NCBI GenBank assembly: GCA_029204225.1
Contig: CM055104.1
Location: 50,726,132 to 50,790,131 of the forward strand
DNA from: Diphasiastrum complanatum
Lineage: Eukaryota; Streptophyta; Lycopodiopsida; Lycopodiales; Lycopodiaceae
Direction: 5' to 3'
DNA length: 64,000 bases
Shown here: positions 37,601 through 48,396 of the stretch, one piece after another
How the letters are laid out: each line of letters starts with the position of its first letter
Position numbering within the stretch: position 1 is the first letter of the stretch
The notes under the pieces: generated by a model
Told to the model about the DNA's origin: nothing
Databases searched by the model: none
The model's input: only the letters and a program-made list of their open reading frames with translations
Position numbers and translations under genes: made by a program

Positions 37601-40600
37601 TTCAGAGTAGCTTGTCGAAGCTTCGTTGAGTATCATGAAAGCTTCGTCACCTCTTTCAGCATCCTTTGATGACTCTGCAACGTTTGCCTTTTCAGCTTTG
37701 TTTTTCCTTTTTGGGTTGAATCTGCAGTTGTATGCAGAATGCCCTTTCTTCTTGCTGGATTGAACCAGCATTTGTTGGCCGTATGGCCTGGTTTGTGGCA
37801 GTGATCGCAGGAAGAAGATTGCTGATTCGAGGACTTCGTCTTCTCGAATCTTGGCTTGTTTTTGTTCTTCTTCCTTCCTTTCGTGAAGAGAGCCTTCTCT
37901 TGATCACTGCTTCCCTCTCCTTCGTCTCTCATCAGTCTCTCATCAGCGACAAGACTAACTGCTTTGTCGAGTGTCATATCTGGTAGACTCAGTATGAGCA
38001 TTCTCAGCGGCTGATAGGACGTCGGTAGAGATTTCATGAAATACATCAGTTGCTGTGGTGCCGGGACCTGGTGCTCCTGTCCTGATGCAGCGAGTTGAGC
38101 GAAGATCGTTCTGATCTTCTCAACGTGCTAATCTAACTGGTTGCCATCCCACCGTATGGATTGCAGCTGATTGTGAAGGTGCATGACTAAAGCTGCAGTC
38201 CTCACTTCATACTTCTGCTTTAATCTTTCCCACGCTGCATGGCTGCTTTCGCAGTCTTCAATCTGCATGAGTAGATCTTCATTTATGGACGAAACGATGA
38301 TCGCCATTGCGCGCTCATCCTTTCTGATCCATTCAGCTCTCCTCGAATCTCCCTCTGGAGGTTGCACCTCTGAGAGCTCGGTCACTGACCAGATGCCTTC
38401 GCCCTTCAAGAGTGTTTTGATTTTCAATTTCCAGATTCTGTAATTTGCACCATCAAGACTGATTGCTACTTTGGTCTGGATTGTCGTAGCCATATTGTGT
38501 TGTCTGGAAGAATCACTGCTGGGATATCAGTAGTGATAACCTGTTGGCTCTGATACCATGTCGCGGAAGCTTTTTCTTTGTGTTTCGTGTTCGTCCTCTT
38601 TTCTGATTCGCGAACAATTTTCTGTCTTCGATTTTTCTTTTTGTGCGAAAGCTCTTACGGGATCCCAGACACTCGACTACGCATCACAGAACATATTTTA
38701 TTCTAGCAATCAAGAGACACAGCACAAGACCAAGAGATACATGAAATAGAGCGATTATATTGTCAGTTTTGGTTTTAGAGCGAGATCGTCAGTGTCTCGC
38801 TCGTTGGTGGAATGACTCTCTGCTCTTTCGCTGTGTTCTGCTCGTTGGCAGACTTTCATGCATAGCTATGGTATTTTTGCTTTCCTACTCTATTCGCTAC
38901 GTCTCTCTCTGCTTCTTACAGATCTCTGTATTAACTATGTCTTTTTTTTTTCCCTTGTTGGTTATGATCCAGAGAGGATCGTTTATACCTCCACTGTGTG
39001 GAGTTTACAAGATAGCTAAATGTAGAATCAAAAGACTAGTTAACGCTAATCAACTAGTTAGTTAGTCTCTATCGTTGCTATTCGTTTCAGCTAGGCATGA
39101 AGTCCGTTGAGCTGCCAGCTGGCAGCGCGAAGGATTTCTCTTCATTTGTTTCGATCTTTTTGTGTTGTGGTCCTGGAGGTGTGTTTACGATTCGCGATTG
39201 ATTCGCGAATCGTTCGTGCCTTGAGTCAAAGACACGTTGACTATCGCGAATTGTTCTCATTCAACCTTCGTGTCTTGTTTGTGCTGCGACAAAGGTGCAG
39301 GAGTTCACCATTTCTGACACGAGTGAGCTAATTCAATGTCTATGGAGCTTAACCGAAGCAACTGATAAGTCACTGGATCTATACACATGGCTAACTAATT
39401 AAAAGAATAGTTAATCTGTACTTTACAATTAGGATTAAGGCACTATGGGCTGTTGGAAGTTGCCTTTGGACGATATTTGATTCTGTCTAGTCGTGATGAA
39501 GGTATTGATGAGCCGCCGGTTGTTCGAGTCGACTTTTGGAGTTAATATTGACATACGAGCAATTGGTGAAGTCGAATTGTCGATGTCGGGTGTTCGATGA
39601 ATAGTCGGTGTCGGTTGGTATGTATCAGTTTTTTGGGCAAAAATCATAGATTGCATATATGGTCCTTGCCCTTCAAATCAATAAACTCTTCTTCTATGAA
39701 AGTCACATCCCTGTTAGTGAAAACTTTACAGGTGTCTATATTGTACAGTTTATACATTCCATCAGAAGCATAGTAGCCAACAAAAATAGTTTTAAATGAA
39801 TGCTTATCAAATTTCTTTTTGTTGTCCTTTGGGACATGAGCATAGGCAACACATCCAAATACTCTCAAATGTTTCAATGAAGGCTTGGATCCTGTCCAGA
39901 CTTCATGAGGGGTTTTGCTGTCAGGGATGCCTTTAGTTATACTTCGGTTTTGCACGTAGGTTGCTGTTGAAACAGCATGTTTCCAGAATGATTTGGGCAA
40001 TGAAGCATGAGTTATCATGCATTTGGCAGACTCGACTAAGGTCCTCTTCTTCCTTTCCGCTAGTCCATTCGATTGTGGAGAATAGGATGCAACAAACTAT
40101 TGCTCGATGCCATTGGCTGAGCAATAGTCTTTGAACTCGTTTGAGATGTATTCACCGTTGTTGTCGCTCCTGAGAGCTTTGATCTTCTTGCCTGTCTGCA
40201 ACTCAACATTTTCTTTGTATCTCTTGAAGAACTGGAACACTTCAGATTTGTGCTTCAGAAAATATACAACAATTCTTTTGGAATAGTCATCTATAAATGT
40301 AATAAAGAATTCAGCACCAAGTAGTGATGGTGTTTGGATTGGGCCACATATATCAGTATGTACAATGTCTAGCAAATATTTAGATATGTGTTCTTGATTT
40401 GTCGGCAATTCAATAGTCTAAATCGAGAACTGAAGAACGTCTAGACATGTTACCTATCGATACATGATTAAGGTGACCAAGTCTATAATTCCAAATCAAT
40501 CCTTTATTGACAGATGCTGAACTGCTTAAAGCACAAATAGTTAAAGAGTTACAATGACTAAGCCTATAGAGATATCCTTGCCTCTTTCTGAGTGCAAGAA

Positions 40601-43600
40601 TCCTCTTGCTTTTATCAAGAATCCGACAGGAATCTACCTGAAACTCTACCTTATGTCCTAAGTCTGTAATTCGACTGACCGACACAGATATGTCGTCAGG
40701 TTCGGGACATACAATACATTTGGTATGAGATTTGACAGTCCATTTTGAAAATTAAGTCTTACAGTACCTTCACCTTCATTTCTGAGTGAGCTGCTGTCTC
40801 CAAGGTGAACAAATTTCTTTGTGCTGTAGGCCGAATAGTCGATGAACCATTCTTGATGGCTTGTCATATGTTGCGTCGCTCCAGAATCGAGGAACCATTC
40901 CTCCGATTGTTCGACATGATGATGGTTCACCATGAAGACTTCCTGCTCGTCGTCGTCGTCTTCTTGGATCTTCTGCTTTGTGTTTGCTACATGGGCTTGT
41001 TGGTCCGACTACTTCTTCTTGTCGTTGTTGAACTTCAAGATCCGACAGTCCTAGATTTTGTGGTTCGTCCTCTCGCAGTACTTGCAGAAGAGCCTTTTCT
41101 TGTTCTGAGTAGGTTGCTGATTCTGGGTCTTTTGTGACTGCTTCTGATTGCCATCGATTTGTCGGACAACTCTCTTCTTCTGTTGCGTCCTTGTGTTCTT
41201 CTTCGAGAATAATGCTTGCGAGTCGTTGATGGAGGACAAGGATGCTCCATTCCTTCTTGTTTCGTCCTACAATAGCATGATTATGATTCTGGACAATGTA
41301 ATTTCTGAGTGTGTGGAAATCATCATCACCCAGTTTTCATATGAGGATGGCAGGCTGGACAATAAGTTCATTACAACATCAAAGTCTTCGATCACTGAAC
41401 CTATTGCGGCCATCTGCTCCAACAGAGTCTTATATTGATTAATGTGATTTTGAACAGAATCACCTTCTGTCATTCTGAGTGAGAAGAACTTTCTCCTTAG
41501 ATGCAGCTTCGAAGTGACATCCCTCATTTCGTATAGTGTGTTTAATATATCCCAAGCCTCTTTCAAAAATTGGGCTTGTCTGATGTGGCCAATCTGTGTG
41601 TCGAGATGTTAAGGGTGATCAAGGCGAAAGCCTTGCCATCCCTGAGCTTCCACTTGGAAATGGCTTGCTCATCGACGCTAGGAAGTAGTTCGGTTCCAAC
41701 GACTATTTCCCAAAGCTCTTGGCCATCAGTACTACCTTCATCTTGAATTTCCATAAGTGGTAATTCGAACCATCGAGTTTGTCTACCATTAGTGCAAACT
41801 GTGATTGCGAATCCATCTGGAAATTTAGGATGAGTGTATGCAGATAGTAGATTATATGACTGGAAACAATTATAGAAAGTGTCTACTCTTTATCAGAATA
41901 ATTGCTCTGATAATGTAAGCTCTAAATCTGCTTCAAAGAATCAGAGAGTAGAATTTCCGCTCTGATACCATGTTGGGATATCACGACAATGCGGCGCAGT
42001 GGAAGAGTTGCGAGTGCGCGCGGAATCCTCGGTGCATGCAACTACGTATATTGGATCAGACCGACTTCGACAGATCGAAGTCTGTCCTACTTGATCACAA
42101 CTTCGAAGTCACTGGATCGACACAGTTGTGATTCCATAGCCATGCACGAATTATCTTGATTTTAGATTTAGCTTTGCGGAAGCGTATTAGGTGCGGAAAC
42201 TAGACTAGAGCGACTAATCGACACATGCTATCAGTCATATGAATACAACTTAATGTACGAATAAGTTTATCTGCAAACAATAAAACAATCTGGACATGAA
42301 TAAATGAACATTCAGCATGACATACACGACTGAGATTACTTGAACAATGATAATATAGTCGTGAAGAAAATATAGTCCGAATGCAGACAGAGTCGCGTTC
42401 TTCCGGAATCAATACTCTGTAATAACAGAGAGAAAGAACAAAACAATTGCACTCTAGATGCTCGATTGATCGACTTGATAGACGATTGAGCTAATTCAAT
42501 GTCTGTGGAGCTTAACCGAAGCAACTGATAAGTCGCTGGATATATACACATGGCTAACCATAGTTGCAGCGCGAATCCCGAATCGCGATTCAGAATCGTG
42601 ATCAGAATCGCGATTCCGATTCGCGATTCGGGATTTTCCCAGAATCGTGTAGAATCGATTTTTTTTTTTTTTTTTTTGAAATTCTTTTAGGCAATATGGG
42701 TATCAGATGAAAGCTCTGATCGAGGGGATTATGATTGTGTAGTTTGCTGACTGTTTCGGGTGCGAAACACCAAAAAGTGTGTTTTCACTCGGGGAGTTGG
42801 AAGGCCAAATCATGAAGAGGCCTTACCGTCGGGGCCGGGGTCTACTGGCAGCCCCCGGACCCCGCCGTTGGGGGGCGTTGCCCCCCAAACCCCCCACCAG
42901 GGGGCTACCGCCCCCCGAACCCCCCGTTTCCCGGGGGGCTACTGTCCCCCGAACCCCCTTAGAGCTTCTTGCTATATAGACATTGTAGATAAAAATGCCA
43001 CCGCCCCCCTGTAGATAAAAATGGGGTCCAAATGCGCGCCGAGAAGGGCCCAATATTTATGCCCCCAACTGTATGTACATTGCACTCACATCTCCAGTGA
43101 ACCAATTGCAAAAGTGATCATGATCCATACAGTTGATAGTCCAAACTGTAGCATTAACATTTACTGAAAACCAGAGCAAATGACAACCGGATAGCTACTG
43201 AAAATAAGATCTGTTTGTGCCTCATCTACTGCACTTCTGAGAGGCAAAACGCTGGTTTGACCATTGATCCCCTAAAAAAATTTCAGCAATAAGCTATTTT
43301 TCCAAAAAAAAATTTTTTTTTTTTTTTTTTTTTTCGATTCTGGGTCGCGAATTGCGATTCGCAGAATCGTGACCCGCGAATCGCAGACCCAGCGAATCGA
43401 GATTCGCTGCAACTATGGTAGGTATAATGGTGAAAAGTGAACAGCGAATGGGTGAAATGATAGCTGTAAAATGGACACCTAATATGACCATAGCCGGGCA
43501 TTGAAAAGTGTGGGATATTAAGGAAAGGGGTGATGGACAACAACAAAATTGACAATATATGGATAGGAAATGGGTTCTGGTGGATGGGCATTGAACTGCA

Positions 43601-45891
43601 AATGGATATGATGCAAAACAGAAGAAAAGAGAGAGATGGGCACTGGGTGGCTGGCTAGATGGGCAAGGGCAATGGACTACTATGCAAAATCGTGCAAAAT
43701 GGGCGCTGATCCTCCTCCAATCAATGAAACAAAATGTAGATCCGTATGCAAAAATTCCATCTTCAGATGGGTGCCCTCTTGGAGCAAAATTTAGATTTGA
43801 AAATAGCACTCCCCAATTGCTCAAGAAAGTGCTTTGATACCAAGTTACAAATAGATTCGCAACAAATGAATAGCTAAGCTAAGAAAGTAGCACACAAGTA
43901 GGAACTAACCGTAGAAAGTGGCAAAGAGAATGCTTAATGAGGCTAAGAGGAGGAATCAATATCATTAGCTATAGTGTGAATGACAATAGGTCCTACTTAT
44001 ACTCACAAGGAAGCCCTAAAATGGAGCCTTCCAGAGGATAAGATAATGTCAATGAACCTAATGAAAAAGGATAAGGATGGATAATAGTGCACCCTCCTAC
44101 AGGAGGGACCCCACTCCAATATCATATAGCCAAGTACCTAATAAATGAATGAATGGGGCCCAAGGCCAATATAGAATAGAAAGGGCCCAGGGGCCTGCTT
44201 ATGCATAACAGTAAAGGAATAAGCATAACATTAAGTAATAAAGAAGGATGCGGTGAATGTAATGAGCAGAGTCCATAACTCCCAATGCTAGAGGGGGTAG
44301 GTTTCCTTCATTTTTGTCTCCAGAAGGCTAGGATTGAACAAAGAAACGCTCTATACTTTAGATGCGTGGGAGAATACAAGTGGAAAGATTGTTCACGAAA
44401 CTAGATGCACACCATGTATAATCTTCAAGTGGATTAGATGGAAAAGCCAGTACATGTGGAAGAGCTAGAACAGGAGCACGATTAACTTTTTTGTCAAGAC
44501 GGTGAACACGGCTCCTTTAGCGACATTGACACAATTAGCATAAGATGCTAGGTCCTCACATAACGTCATAAATTCAACTCTTGTGAAATAGTTGAATATG
44601 AGCGCACAACCATCCCATTTCTGATACATAGTCAAGATCTCTAATGGAAAGGGTATGAAAATTTGGGGCACAAGGGTTGTGGGTATTCCACTGATCAATC
44701 AAAGTTATATGGAAGAATTGAGTTTTAAGATAACCCTAAAAAGAGTTCATTTTTATAGTTGTATTCTCTCCTCATTTATTTGACAACACAATTTTAAAAT
44801 AGGTCACATGCAAGACCTCTCCTTCTAATTATGGTCTTAGGCCCTTTTTTAGGTGGCAATGCTTGAGTTGGCAGAGAAAAGTGTGAAATGGGTGATCGAT
44901 TGGGGTAAGGCATATGCTGATTAGAATTGCACACCAAGGGAGTTTAAGGAAAGAGATATGGTGCTTCCCTAGATTTTGAAGGACTCAGCTTCTCTAAACA
45001 TAGAGAACTGTTATAAGTTATATTTTTATTATTGTGGACTTTGGAAAATAGGTTTAAAAGGTATACGATTTTGCTTGTAAATCAGCTTTGCCTCATGATT
45101 GTGAAATTCATCCTATTTTTCGTGTTTCACACTTGAAGAGGGTTTCACATGATGGAGACAATTTGTTGATTGATGGATTTGTTTGTTTTTCAGGAGCATG
45201 AAGAGGTCTTGCACAAACCAACGCTAGTATTAGACTAGAGGCAAAGTTGATTGCACGATCATTTACTTTGTGAGTACTTGGCAAGATAGACCTCTCAATG
45301 ATGCTACCTGGGAGATTGCAAACATGATGTGTGCATAGTACTCAATTTTTCCATCAAGGATGATGTTCTTTGAGGGAAGGGATGTCATATCCTTCTATAA
45401 CCTTTTCCCATGGTAGAATTGTAAAATTGTAAGTTTCCATTGTAAAACATTTGGCTTGGTCATTGGCTTGTGGTGATTTTGTAAATGGATTTAGTAGCAA
45501 GTTCACTAGCTTGAAGTGTCATGCTTATATTTGGCATAGGAATTATTGGGTCATTTGGAGGCTATTGGATTGATATCCTAAAATGTGGGAGTTGATTGGT
45601 CAAAGGGACATGTGTCATATGTTGCCAAGGTTTAGAAAGTGCTTGGGGGTTGAATATTTGAGCTCTACGAGAAGCATTCCTATGTAGCACACGTTGTGAG
45701 GAGACTTGCAGCAGTGCTCCCTTACCTTTGTACTTTGTAAAGAGATCATTAATGTAAAAATTTTCACTTCTATCTTGTGTATTTTAGTTGTGGATTGTGT
45801 GACATGGAGACCACTAAAAACATTTCTTTTTCACAACTGTGAAGAAACCCAATTGAAGTGTATTCTAATGCATAGAGTACATTTTTTCTTA

Positions 45892-45964
<73 letters not shown>

Positions 45965-46282
45965 CTTGATGCTCCAGAGCAGACCTCGAGGTTGATACTT
46001 TGTCGGAGCATGAGTCACATATCCCTTCTTGAGGTCTTCAGCGGGATCGACGACATCGTATTTCTTCCACACTTTATGGGTACCAGGAGACTTCGTAGAT
46101 CCATAGCTATTCTGAGCAGGTGCATTGTTTCTTTACTCTTACCTCTTTATCAATCTTGGTTTCCAAGGGGAGCCTGATCCTGGAGGCTGGGACCAAATAA
46201 ACTTGGATGCCAAGCTAACCAGCTGAGCCAACCCTTGGATCTGTCAACTATATGTATGACCAAACCGACAAATAGATGCGTA

Positions 46283-46369
<87 letters not shown>

Positions 46370-48138
46370 AATTGCCTTATAGGAGGCTATCAATCATTAA
46401 AAGGGAGAACTCCAAACACTAACTCTAGCATTCTCTATTCTATGCTATACTAGGATATCTAAACTACACTCTTCTACATTTTCAACCTGTTCCAAATGAA
46501 ACTCATAGCTTCTTTTATAGTCAACTGAACTTTTAACTTATTAAGACCAACTCTCATGGTCAATATAACTCTGTAAGGCCAACTGGCAAGGCTCTTCTTC
46601 CAATTAGTTCCTTACTTACAAGGATCCATTACACTATCTTAATAATTGGGCTTCAAATGATCTTAAAAACTGGTGGGTCCATAAAGTGACATAACTAGCA
46701 TGTCTAGGTTCTCCAAGAACCTCTCTAAAAATACCAGTCAGTAGCCAAATTCTTCTCATGACCACTCTGTAGTTCCTTTTTTCTATGATAGTCCTTTATT
46801 GTTGCATGTGAACTTCTTTGAGCCATTATGTTTCACTTGATATTATCAAATTGAGTTGTGCAATTTAGTCATGCTCTAGTGCTTGTCTACTTGCCCACAT
46901 TGAGGTTTTTCTGGTTTTGCAAGGCTTCTTGAAGTTTGCAATATGCGATTTGTGAAATATGAAATTAAAAGGCTGCCCAGGGAGCTACCTGCACCTACTC
47001 AAACCTACCTTGGTTGTTGATGGCATGAATAGGCATGTTGTAGCATTGTAGCACATTATCCGCACTGTATCAGTATCCTTCCGTCACATTGACTTACATC
47101 TTGTTATATATCAATTCTTATATCTTATTTGAAATGGGATTGCTTGTCTTTTGCTATATGAGAAGATAGTCCTTGTGAGTTGCACGGTTCGAGCATTAAG
47201 TGTGATTGCTATGATGGAAGCATCTAGTGCAGCTTTGCATTTTCTTCCTCGTTTTAACTATCTGCAATAATCATAAGCTTTTGAAGTTTGTTGTCAAGAA
47301 ATTTCAGGCTAAACAAACTTTAATTTCTCAATGTTGCAGGTACATAGAAGTACAGACTGGAGAGACAAAAACCAACCCTATAGATCGTGCAATAGCCGAT
47401 CTGCTCTTCCAGACACAACAAAAATCTCAAGTAGAAGAATCAATGGTCATGGAGTCATCATCTCTTTGTGACAATCTGCCTTCAGTAGGATCTTCAGGGA
47501 AGTTTGCTCGACAGGCACCTTCCATATTTCATACTAGTACAGGAATTTTGCACTCCCAAGACATGGTTTCAACTTTAAGTTCAAGACAGACTCATTATCC
47601 ACACAGGAGTATGGCTTTAGAAGCAGACTTTAATACTGAGGATACACAATTGTATCAATCTTATGTGTTTAACCAAGAAGGACGTGATAGTACTTTTGAT
47701 GTTGCTTCAGTATCTGGTCCTGCAGGTGATTTGTCATTATTAAAAAGGACATGTGACAATGTTCCAGCTAAGCCTCTATCAATATTTCCATTGCAAGATG
47801 TTGGAAAAGAAAGTTCCATGTTTATACCTTTGCCTTCTCCCATCTTCCCATACCATCCTTTCCAAGTGGATTCATCAATCATGGCAGAAGGCTGTGAAGC
47901 TAATAAGATGCTTACATGTTTGATGGAACCCCCTAAAGCTGATTCTCAGCAATCAAATTATGGTGAGAACTTCAAAATGGCCAATGGTCATTCTTTTATG
48001 AGAGATGCCAATAAAATTAGCAAATTGATTCCTAGGATCTGCACCGCTGCTCCGCACAACCCTTTCCTAGTGCCAAATCAGGATGCTCTGGTGCAACGCA
48101 ATCATATGGAATTTGCAGCTGTTCTTCCACATGGTTAA
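31000..48138 (+). CDS. LNK: LNK1/LNK2-like circadian clock coactivator, split by a 13-kb intron
   Basis: In Arabidopsis, LNK1/LNK2 are nuclear coactivators that bind REVEILLE (RVE4/RVE8) MYB factors and promote evening clock genes. Five exons join in phase: 31000-31643, 31845-32289, 32998-33831, 34174-34361 and 47340-48138 (2910 nt, 969 codons plus stop, N-terminus missing). Counting from exon 31000, family blocks appear in order. DTIWED lies at residues 4-8, followed by an AVPEPG segment (compare LNK IWG...VPF). [13 protein letters not shown] is at 199-211 and [10 protein letters not shown] ends at 641. [18 protein letters not shown] starts at 642. [13 protein letters not shown] is at 715-727; in known LNKs the last two lie close together, as here. 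The final intron is 12978 bp and full of transposons. The protein is longer than Arabidopsis LNKs. Family assignment is firm; choice between LNK1 and LNK2 is not possible. Confidence 0.85.
31845..32289 (+). CDS. LNK: LNK-like gene, second located exon
   Basis: Acceptor TTGTATTTCAG ends at 31844 and the first G completes the split Pro codon. The exon ends AGGAAG|GTAGTG in phase 0. It is Ser/Glu-rich with no named domain ([25 protein letters not shown]). The stretch 31871-31956 is hydrophobic and intron-like, but removing it would break the frame. Confidence 0.7.
32998..33831 (+). CDS. LNK: LNK-like gene, large low-complexity exon
   Basis: Acceptor GTGCAACAG ends at 32997 (phase 0). Donor AAG|GTACGC follows 33831 (phase 0). 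The exon encodes a basic segment, a long Ser/Thr/Pro/Gln-rich stretch, and at the end the conserved YQLEDTIMK that in LNK proteins leads directly into the next exon. Confidence 0.8.
34174..34361 (+). CDS. LNK: LNK-like gene, LDIGTR exon
   Basis: Acceptor CGATTGCAG precedes 34174. The exon encodes [20 protein letters not shown], one of the most conserved parts of the family, and ends AG|GTATTA in phase 2. If the following intron is retained, translation stops at 34429-34431 and the protein loses its C-terminal block. Confidence 0.88.
35217..35523 (-). repeat. Truncated 3' LTR of CopI
   Basis: Matches the right 307 bases of the complete LTR at 38559-39319. It shares TAGCTAA.CGTAGAATCA at the left and ends CTCACA, next to the reverse-complement purine tract CTCCCTCTTG. 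The outer part of the LTR is missing. Confidence 0.85.
35519..38493 (-). pseudogene. CopI copia: gag, partial protease, RT-RNase H; integrase core deleted
   Basis: Minus-strand copia inside the LNK intron. Gag starts at ATG 38493 ([20 protein letters not shown]) and a zinc knuckle [14 protein letters not shown] lies near 37800. The protease has [12 protein letters not shown] near 37580. It joins after only a few residues to an integrase C-terminal piece ([16 protein letters not shown], 37484-37400), so the integrase catalytic core has been deleted. RT runs from about 36990 ([29 protein letters not shown]) with one stop near 36804. A 418-codon open frame at 36775-35519 then carries FVDD, the RNase H DASWA and SSCEAEYVA motifs, and the C-terminal DLLTKPL. 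The final stop overlaps the first LTR bases. Without integrase it could not insert by itself. Confidence 0.9.
38546..38558 (-). other. Primer-binding site of CopI
   Basis: GGCTCTGATACCA is the exact reverse complement of the initiator tRNA-Met PBS and abuts the LTR start TGTCGCGG. Confidence 0.9.
38559..39319 (-). repeat. Complete 5' LTR of CopI
   Basis: 761 bp, starting TGTCGCGGAAGC and ending TTTCTGACA on the plus strand. It contains the motif pair ATTCGCGATTGATTCGCGAAT. Its last 307 bases are repeated at 35217-35523 with modest divergence. Confidence 0.88.
39320..39437 (-). repeat. Fragment of CopJ 3' LTR
   Basis: GAGCTAATTCAATGTCT and the following 70 bases match the CopJ 5' LTR at about 42487-42560. 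The rest of this LTR is missing and the fragment directly abuts the CopI LTR. Confidence 0.75.
39438..41816 (-). pseudogene. CopJ copia: gag, protease, integrase; RT and RNase H deleted
   Basis: Minus-strand copia inside the LNK intron. Gag begins at ATG 41816 ([20 protein letters not shown]), followed by the gag core ([19 protein letters not shown] at about 41540) and a zinc knuckle starting [11 protein letters not shown] near 41090. The protease box [14 protein letters not shown] is near 40895 and the pre-integrase domain at 40685-40410. The integrase core at 40408-40030 has [14 protein letters not shown] and [10 protein letters not shown], so all three acidic residues are visible, with a stop between the second and third. 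The integrase C-terminus ([14 protein letters not shown]) and linker reach 39438, where an LTR fragment follows at once. All of RT and RNase H has been lost. Several frameshifts are present. Confidence 0.9.
41959..41970 (-). other. Primer-binding site of CopJ
   Basis: GCTCTGATACCA, exact reverse complement of the initiator tRNA-Met PBS, followed at once by the LTR start TGTTGGG. Confidence 0.9.
41971..42557 (-). repeat. 5' LTR of CopJ, interrupted on its outer side
   Basis: Starts TGTTGGGATATCACG at the PBS. The homologous fragment at 39320 supports it as an LTR. It stops at the terminal-inverted-repeat element at 42558; the expected LTR continuation (TAATTAAAAGAATAG) was not found on the other side. 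Confidence 0.75.
42558..43418. mobile_element. Terminal-inverted-repeat (foldback/MITE-like) element, ~861 bp
   Basis: Ends are perfect inverted repeats: CCATAGTTGCAGCG at the left and CGCTGCAACTATGG at the right. Both subterminal regions are built of short GAATCGCGATTC-type palindromes, so the ends can fold back over well more than 50 bases. The centre (about 42830-42960) is strikingly GC-rich, with CCCCCCGAACCCCC-type blocks, and homopolymer T/A runs lie near 42660 and 43307. No transposase is encoded. A target duplication could not be identified because the right flank is not the expected LTR sequence. Confidence 0.75.
43831..43843 (-). other. Possible primer-binding site of a lost minus-strand element
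   Basis: GCTTTGATACCAA is a close reverse complement of the initiator tRNA-Met PBS. The following sequence to about 44330 has no confirmed LTR partner and does not start with TG, so this is tentative. Confidence 0.35.
44860..45382 (+). pseudogene. Chromovirus (Ty3/gypsy) integrase C-terminus and chromodomain remnant
   Basis: Plus-strand fragments in shifting frames. They read a [12 protein letters not shown]-type integrase tail at about 44930-44970, then [17 protein letters not shown] at about 45095-45150. A chromodomain-like part follows, with [10 protein letters not shown] at about 45210-45235 and NDATWEI near 45297-45320. The final coding residues, FFEGRDVIS, overlap the purine tract TGAGGGAAGGGA at 45371-45382, and the likely 3' LTR begins TGTCATATCC at 45383. 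Only this 3' end survives. In chromoviruses the chromodomain guides integration to heterochromatin. Confidence 0.75.
45383..45890 (+). repeat. Probable 3' LTR of the chromovirus remnant
   Basis: Begins TGTCATATCC directly after the purine tract. The right end is not defined; no second copy lies in the window. Confidence 0.5.
45894..45961. repeat. (CT)n microsatellite
   Basis: About 68 bp of uninterrupted CT. On the minus strand it would form a GA tail of the SINE-like sequence whose head is at 46157-46235. Confidence 0.97.
45962..46235 (-). mobile_element. SINE-like retroposon with tRNA-like head and GA tail
   Basis: On the minus strand the head at 46235-46157 reads GGGTTGGCTCAGCTGGTTAG, matching RNA polymerase III box A, followed about 40 bases later by a box-B-like GGATCAGGCTCC. 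The same head occurs at 49151. The body then runs to 45962 and ends in the long GA tract. No flanking target duplication was found. Confidence 0.6.
46287..46364. repeat. Compound (TG)n(AG)n microsatellite
   Basis: TG run 46287-46315 followed by AG run 46317-46364. It lies 52 bases from the SINE-like head. Confidence 0.97.
47340..48138 (+). CDS. LNK: LNK-like gene, terminal exon
   Basis: Acceptor AATGTTGCAG ends at 47339. The first G completes the Arg codon begun at 34360. The exon starts [20 protein letters not shown], the conserved C-terminal block of LNK proteins, continues with a long Ser/Pro-rich tail lacking named domains, and stops at TAA 48136-48138. It is separated from the previous exon by 13 kb of mostly transposon sequence, but its reading frame is intact. 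Confidence 0.88.
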
Positions 48139-48330
48139 GACTTTCAGATGAGGGAAATCATGATAATTATGAGAATGCTCTTACATGTCAAGAAGCAAAA
48201 GTCTATTTAGATCTATTACCTCAATGTGGACAATGATTCAACAGTATACCAGTGTATTGCATACTCACCAAACAGCAAGGATGGAAGTACCACACCAACA
48301 ACTAATTGACAAGAAATCTGCATTTTTTAA

Positions 48331-48334
<4 letters not shown>

Positions 48335-48394
<60 letters not shown>
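48335..48394. repeat. (CT)30 microsatellite
   Basis: About 60 bp perfect CT run, 200 bases past the LNK-like stop codon, possibly within its 3' UTR. Confidence 0.97.

Positions 48395-48396
<2 letters not shown>

Larger units (their letters stand above)
34362..47339 (+). other. 12978-bp intron of the LNK-like gene
   Basis: The intron starts GTATTA at 34362 and ends AATGTTGCAG at 47339. Phases fit exactly: AG plus G makes Arg and then TAC ATA GAA. It contains two minus-strand copia remnants, a foldback element, a gypsy 3' tail, a SINE-like copy and several microsatellites. Stretches 34432-35216 and 46365-47339 hold nothing recognisable beyond a poly-T run near 35072. Confidence 0.85.

Noticed and set aside
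43283-43824. Minus-strand open frames right of the foldback element
   Set aside because: No domain; one frame passes through poly-A/T and ends in the element terminus.
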